DNA of 10,092 nucleotides from positions 1 to 10,092 of the forward strand of contig JAHHTL010000054.1 of assembly GCA_020024635.1 (NCBI GenBank). The letters are read 5' to 3'. The first letter of the stretch is position 1. Every line of letters starts with the position of its first letter. Below, piece after piece: positions 6,633 through 10,092 of this stretch. Origin of the DNA: Ruminococcus sp. GTDB lineage: Bacteria > Bacillota > Clostridia > Lachnospirales > Lachnospiraceae. The notes beneath the pieces were generated by a model. It saw nothing but the letters and a program-made list of their open reading frames with translations. It was not told the origin of the DNA and ran no database searches. The translations under genes and the position numbers were made by a program.

Positions 6633-7751
6633 TTGTTAAAGTCAGTCATAGAACAAAAACCGATACAAATTGTCAAAAAACAAGTTGACTGGCAAAAGAT
6701 TTATAAATATATTGATCATCATCATGTTACCTCCTTGGTGTATTATGCAGTTTTAGGAACAGAAAAAGAAGAAGACAATGAGCAAGATCAAGAATTGTAC
6801 AAGAAATTTAAGAAAGCTCTTTTGTTAAAAAAAGAGTATTGTCAGGCAGAACAGACGATTGTTTGGCAGCTGGAGCAAAATCATATACATGCACTACTCC
6901 TATCAGGAACAAAGGAATGTGAATTATACTATAAAGAAGAGATGGGTAGCATCGACAGTTTGGAATTTTTGATTCGCACGCCGGATTTTGACAAGATCCA
7001 TGAACTCATGGAGTCTATGGACTACGAGAGAAAAGAAGAAAAGGGAATGGAAGGGATTGTCTATACAAGGACACCGGGAATTCAAGTTCATTTCTTAAGT
7101 GAAGTTCCAAATTCAGATCGGCGGATACAAAAGTTGTTAAAAAAACAGTTGAGAGCTCGACCCTATGTTCAGGCGTTGAGTATAGAGAAGAAATATCTCT
7201 ATGATATTTGTATGTTATTAGAATCCTATTTAATGGGAACCATTACGATTCGGAAAGTATTAGATTTTTGGCTCTATCGCAATCGATTTCAAGAAAAGAT
7301 TGACAGAGAAGAGATTCAAAATGTTTTGAAAAAGTCTGGGATGAGCGCGTGGGAACGTTGTCTAAGTATGCTGGGGGATTTATGGTTTGGAGAAGGATGT
7401 TTGGTGGAAGATAACGAAAGTGCTTTTGCACTCGAAGAGTATATTTTAAATCCAGGAAAAGTTGATAAAAGATTGGATCGCAAAGTGTTACCGTATGGCC
7501 GAAAACGTCTTGATTTTTATGATAGAGATCGAGATGCAGAGTGGAGAGATAAAAAATTAACATGGATGTTTCCGCCAAAGGAATATATGAAGGAGATGTT
7601 TCCTATTCTGAGAAAATTTCCATTTCCACTTATTATTTTTTGGGCAATCCGAGGAATTCGGATTTGGGGAAAAGTGATCAAACAAAAAGCAATTGAAATA
7701 CAAAATAGATTGCTACACAAGTTAAGAAAACTAAAAAAAACAAAGGAGTAA
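6633..7751 (+). CDS. NTP_transf_5 family nucleotidyltransferase-like protein, probably catalytically altered
   Basis: The 372-aa product (numbered from the TTG at 6633) resembles the uncharacterised nucleotidyltransferase family NTP_transf_5. It shows VDWQKIYKYIDHHHVTSLVYYAV (19-41), HALLLSGTKECELYY (86-100) where the family has LLKG, MGSIDSLEFLI (104-114) in place of the metal-binding DID motif, IQVHFL (150-155), and the typical end WMFPPKEYMKEMFPILRKFPF followed by a hydrophobic and basic tail. The first Asp of DID is Ser here, so ordinary transfer activity is doubtful. The reading frame stays open upstream to a TGA at 6585. The extra residues EYEFNFIFIL read smoothly into LLKSVIEQKP, which looks like the family's first helix. 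Translation may therefore begin at ATA 6603 (382 aa), set by the ribosome site at 6587-6597. The gene lies 4 nt before chemoreceptor copy 2 and shares its sigma-D-type promoter. Its partner is unknown. Confidence 0.8.
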   Translation: MLKSVIEQKPIQIVKKQVDWQKIYKYIDHHHVTSLVYYAVLGTEKEEDNEQDQELYKKFKKALLLKKEYCQAEQTIVWQLEQNHIHALLLSGTKECELYYKEEMGSIDSLEFLIRTPDFDKIHELMESMDYERKEEKGMEGIVYTRTPGIQVHFLSEVPNSDRRIQKLLKKQLRARPYVQALSIEKKYLYDICMLLESYLMGTITIRKVLDFWLYRNRFQEKIDREEIQNVLKKSGMSAWERCLSMLGDLWFGEGCLVEDNESAFALEEYILNPGKVDKRLDRKVLPYGRKRLDFYDRDRDAEWRDKKLTWMFPPKEYMKEMFPILRKFPFPLIIFWAIRGIRIWGKVIKQKAIEIQNRLLHKLRKLKKTKE

Positions 7752-7755
7752 AAGG

Positions 7756-9519
7756 ATGAAGAAATTAAACATCGGTAAAAGAATCTTTGTGGGATTTGCA
7801 GTTGCAATTTTGGCATCGATCATATTGGTTGTAACTGCCATTGTTTCCATCAGTAGTGTGGGAAGATTGACTCGCAAGATGCATGAGGGGCCATTTGTAA
7901 GTGCAACGGAAGCCACAAATTATTTGAAATGTATATACGAAAACGAAGCGGTTTTTAATCGAGCTGTTCTAGAGCAGGATATACAAAAATATGAAGATGA
8001 GATCAATCGTATTTCAAAAGAAGCGGATGAGTGTTATAAGAAGTTAGCAAAAGTTGGAGAAGGAGCTATTCCATCTCTTTCAGAATTAAAAGAAGCAAGT
8101 GGCCAGGTTGGAGCAGAAAATCAAGTGGTTATGGAGCTTATGAGAGCTGGAAAATGGAGAGAAGCAAAGCAACATCTTACAGGTAGATTTGAACAGGCGA
8201 TACGTTCTTGTGAAGTGAAAGCAAATCAAGTATATGAAGAATCAAATCAAAATGCACAAAAATTTACAGATGTTGCAGATGGAACAACACAGAAAATTAT
8301 TATTATTCAGATCTCTATTTTTACTGTATTACTGATCGTTGTTTGGGTATTTATGAAACGCATTATCCAAGGAATTGTTGGACCAATCAAAGAGTTAGAT
8401 CAAGTTGCAAAGAATATGTCTAATGGAAATATGGAAAATAACATTGAATTCCATGGAGAAGACGAGTTAGGATCTTTGGCAGAGAGTTTCCGAATTACAT
8501 GCAATGGCTTAGATAGCGTTGTTTCTGATCTGAGATACTTAATGGATGAAATGTCTAACGGAAACTTTGATATTAAAACAAGAACAGAAGAAATGTATAT
8601 TGGTGATTTTGAGCCTGTTTTAGCATCCATTAGAAGGATGAATGACAACCTTAGTGATACTTTGCGTAAGATTAATGAAGCAGCAGAGCAAGTAGCAGGT
8701 AGTTCAGATCAAATGTCTTCAGCGGCACAAGGACTTTCACAGGGAGCAACAGAGCAGGCAAGTTCTGTTGAAGAATTAGCAGCTACTATTAACGAGATTT
8801 CAAATCAGATTAGTGAGACTGCCCATAACGCAAGAACAGCGAGAGAACAGGTGGAAAATGCAGGACGTGAATTAACAGAATCAAATGAAAGTATGGCGGA
8901 AATGATTCGTGCAATGCATGATATCAGCCAGAAATCAAGTGAGATAGGAAAGATTATTAAGACAATTGAAGATATTGCATTCCAAACAAACATTCTTGCT
9001 TTAAATGCAGCAGTAGAAGCAGCAAGAGCAGGAGAGGCTGGAAAGGGATTCGCAGTTGTTGCAGATGAAGTTCGTAATCTAGCGTCTAAGAGTGCAGAAG
9101 CAGCGAGAAATACAACTATTTTAATAGAAGGATCTATTCACGCAGTTGAAGAAGGAACAAGGATTGCAGATCAGACAGCATCTGCACTTGCAGTGACAGT
9201 TGAAAGTGCGGCAAGTGCAGTTGAGACTGTGGCTAAAATCAGTCAAGCAGCAGAGGAACAGGCACAATCTATCGCTGAAGTTACACAGGGAGTAGATCAA
9301 ATTTCAAGTGTGGTACAGACAAACTCAGCGACAGCAGAAGAAAGTGCAGCAGCAAGTGAAGAACTTGCAGGTCAGTCTCAGATTTTGAAAAATCTTGTGG
9401 AAAGATTTCACTTAAAATCGGAATCACAAGATTCGATTATGAAGATGAACACACCGGTAGCGCCACTTTCTATGCGTGAAAATGAATCAGATTATCGCTA
9501 TGACGATAGTAAGTATTAA
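7756..9519 (+). CDS. Methyl-accepting chemotaxis protein, copy 2
   Basis: This second transmembrane chemoreceptor has 587 aa, the same as copy 1, and aligns to it with no gap. The order is TM1 (about 10-32), 4HB-type extracellular domain (33-180), TM2 (about 181-200), HAMP (203-256), HAMP-like stretch (MSNGNFDI, GDFEPV) and signalling hairpin. By hand count, residues 31-180 share about 45% identity with copy 1 and residues 301-550 about 87%; residues 395-450 at the tip are identical. The two thus probably sense different ligands while sharing the same CheA/CheW arrays. At residue 528 it has Glu where copy 1 has Gln, next to the second adaptation site. The start ATG is set by AAAGGAG at 7742-7748 (7 nt spacing), which overlaps the end of the preceding gene, so translation of the two may be coupled. 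It also ends in DSKY. Confidence 0.95.
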   Translation: MKKLNIGKRIFVGFAVAILASIILVVTAIVSISSVGRLTRKMHEGPFVSATEATNYLKCIYENEAVFNRAVLEQDIQKYEDEINRISKEADECYKKLAKVGEGAIPSLSELKEASGQVGAENQVVMELMRAGKWREAKQHLTGRFEQAIRSCEVKANQVYEESNQNAQKFTDVADGTTQKIIIIQISIFTVLLIVVWVFMKRIIQGIVGPIKELDQVAKNMSNGNMENNIEFHGEDELGSLAESFRITCNGLDSVVSDLRYLMDEMSNGNFDIKTRTEEMYIGDFEPVLASIRRMNDNLSDTLRKINEAAEQVAGSSDQMSSAAQGLSQGATEQASSVEELAATINEISNQISETAHNARTAREQVENAGRELTESNESMAEMIRAMHDISQKSSEIGKIIKTIEDIAFQTNILALNAAVEAARAGEAGKGFAVVADEVRNLASKSAEAARNTTILIEGSIHAVEEGTRIADQTASALAVTVESAASAVETVAKISQAAEEQAQSIAEVTQGVDQISSVVQTNSATAEESAAASEELAGQSQILKNLVERFHLKSESQDSIMKMNTPVAPLSMRENESDYRYDDSKY

Positions 9520-9531
9520 AAGAAATAACGA

Positions 9532-9570
9532 ACATATAAAAAAGAGTCAATTTGACTCTTTTTTATATGT
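9532..9570. terminator. Rho-independent terminator after chemoreceptor copy 2
   Basis: ACATATAAAAAAGAGTCAA (9532-9550) and its exact complement (9552-9570) form a perfect 19-bp inverted repeat around one T, in practice a stem of about 17 bp with a small loop. The T-run is inside the 3' arm. It separates the chemotaxis operon from the rRNA promoters. Confidence 0.92.
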
Positions 9571-9635
9571 ATTCCACAATCTATGGAAGAAAAACAAATA
9601 GAAAAGCAAAAAAAGTAAAAAAATGAAAAAAATTG

Positions 9636-9664
9636 TTGACAAAGGAAAGAGCCTATGATAGTAT
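9636..9664 (+). promoter_or_regulatory. rRNA operon promoter P1 (sigma-A) with A-rich upstream region
   Basis: TTGACA (9636-9641), 17 nt, then TAGTAT (9659-9664). The stretch 9589-9633 is almost pure A with A-tracts, as expected of an UP element. Transcription would start near 9671. A short GTCGT/ACGAC hairpin (9671-9675 with 9683-9687) lies at the start of this transcript. Confidence 0.82.
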
Positions 9665-9720
9665 AAACAAGTCGTCGCTTGAACGACAAAAAATAAAAAC
9701 AAGAAAAAATAAAAAAGTTC

Positions 9721-9749
9721 TTGACAAATGAAACTCAACATGATATATT
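9721..9749 (+). promoter_or_regulatory. rRNA operon promoter P2 (sigma-A)
   Basis: TTGACA (9721-9726), 17 nt, then TATATT (9744-9749). It has a consensus -35, one mismatch in the -10 and an A-rich upstream tract (9688-9716). The start would be near 9756. Tandem P1-P2 spacing (85 nt) is typical of rRNA operons. Confidence 0.88.
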
Positions 9750-9852
9750 AAATGAGTTGCTGTTGAGAACAGAAACAAACAAAGAACCTTGATAATTAAA
9801 CAATAGACAACAGATCCTTGAAAATTTCTTTAAGAGATTATTTTTAAGAACA

Positions 9853-9868
9853 GCATCTTTAAAGATGC
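9853..9868. repeat. Perfect 16-nt palindrome in the rRNA leader
   Basis: GCATCTTTAAAGATGC reads the same on both strands. In RNA it gives a hairpin of at most 6 bp with a tight loop. It lies 3 nt before the next hairpin, so the two may stack. Confidence 0.7.
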
Positions 9869-9871
9869 ACC

Positions 9872-9887
9872 CATTACGAAAGTAATG
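9872..9887 (+). other. Leader hairpin with GAAA tetraloop
   Basis: CATTAC (9872-9877) pairs with GTAATG (9882-9887) across GAAA, a GNRA tetraloop, giving a compact 6-bp RNA hairpin. Confidence 0.7.
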
Positions 9888-9957
9888 AAACAGTAAAGGG
9901 ATAGAATTAGCTAGTAGCGATTCTTGAACAGAACAAACATGATGCTTCGACAGTTCT

Positions 9958-9973
9958 AGGTTCGAAAGGACCT
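9958..9973 (+). other. Second leader hairpin with GAAA tetraloop
   Basis: AGGTTC (9958-9963) pairs with GGACCT (9968-9973), with one G-U pair, across a GAAA loop. It is the second GNRA-capped stem within 100 nt of leader. Confidence 0.65.
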
Positions 9974-10032
9974 TACCAAGAACGTGCGAAGCGCATAAAG
10001 TGTAAAGTTTCAAAAGACGAAACTTAACTTTT

Positions 10033-10092
<60 letters not shown>

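Larger units (their letters stand above)
9756..10032 (+). other. rRNA operon leader (pre-16S), structured and non-coding
   Basis: The roughly 280 nt between P2 and mature 16S hold no convincing gene. They contain a repeated boxA-like element (CCTTGATAATT at 9787-9797 and CCTTGAAAATT at 9816-9826), which resembles the CCTTGAAAACT boxes of other Firmicutes rRNA leaders. A run of small hairpins follows: 9853-9868, 9872-9887, 9903-9924, 9958-9973, 9985-9995 and 10005-10025. These should serve antitermination and RNase processing of the precursor. The partner strand of the main 16S processing stem would lie beyond the window. Confidence 0.8.

Noticed and set aside
7517..7916. Minus-strand open frames across the nucleotidyltransferase/chemoreceptor junction (7517-7816 and 7731-7916)
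   Set aside because: Their hydrophobic, low-complexity products are complements of AT-rich coding DNA, and they overlap two better genes.
4654..9519. The two receptor genes as a mobile or recent tandem duplication
   Set aside because: There are no flanking repeats or transposase, and the DNA has diverged at many synonymous sites. The duplication is old.
9547..10013. Minus-strand open frames over the terminator, rRNA promoters and leader (9547-9741 and 9735-10013)
   Set aside because: The first reads mostly F, L and Y from A-tract DNA. Both cover regulatory sequence that explains the region better.

Overview
The window is AT-rich, low-GC Gram-positive chromosome. The right edge enters a 16S rRNA gene whose first bases (GGATGAACGCTGGCGGCGTG, then CTTAACACATGCAA) are of the kind seen in Clostridia, most like Lachnospiraceae. 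The flagellar and chemotaxis genes, the strong GGAGG-type ribosome sites and the sigma-D-like promoters agree with a motile member of that family (Roseburia or Agathobacter-like). The genus is an inference.

Layout, left to right. (1) Positions 1-2933 (+) are the end of a late flagellar operon: fliD (filament cap, cut by the left edge), fliS (flagellin chaperone) and a small coiled-coil gene in the usual place of a FliT/FlgN-type chaperone. A long inverted repeat at 2939-2989 closes it and also serves the convergent gene. (2) Positions 3004-3735 (-) encode a membrane-anchored or secreted C39-type cysteine peptidase-like protein. (3) From a good sigma-A promoter at 3765-3793, an FtsE-like ABC ATPase (3847-4581) is transcribed away from the peptidase. 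It has no ftsX next to it and a changed Q-loop. (4) Two chemoreceptor genes follow, at 4654-6417 and 7756-9519. They encode paralogues of exactly the same length (587 aa) that align without gaps. Each transcription unit starts with a nearly superimposable sigma-D (FliA)-type promoter. The second unit has an extra first gene, a degenerate-looking NTP_transf_5 family nucleotidyltransferase-like protein, only 4 nt before the receptor. (5) Terminators follow both receptors. (6) Positions 9571-10092 hold the start of an rRNA operon: two tandem sigma-A promoters, a structured leader of about 280 nt, and the first about 60 nt of 16S rRNA.

How it fits together: fliD, fliS and the chaperone-like gene build the filament tip and filament. 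The two receptors feed the chemotaxis pathway that steers it, and the sigma-D promoters would switch receptor synthesis on with late flagellar genes. The nucleotidyltransferase-like gene is placed under the same motility control, which is the least expected arrangement here. The FtsE-like ATPase and the C39 protein share a divergent intergenic region and may be functionally linked at the cell envelope, but this rests on position alone. I saw no insertion sequence, CRISPR array, tRNA or prophage signature.
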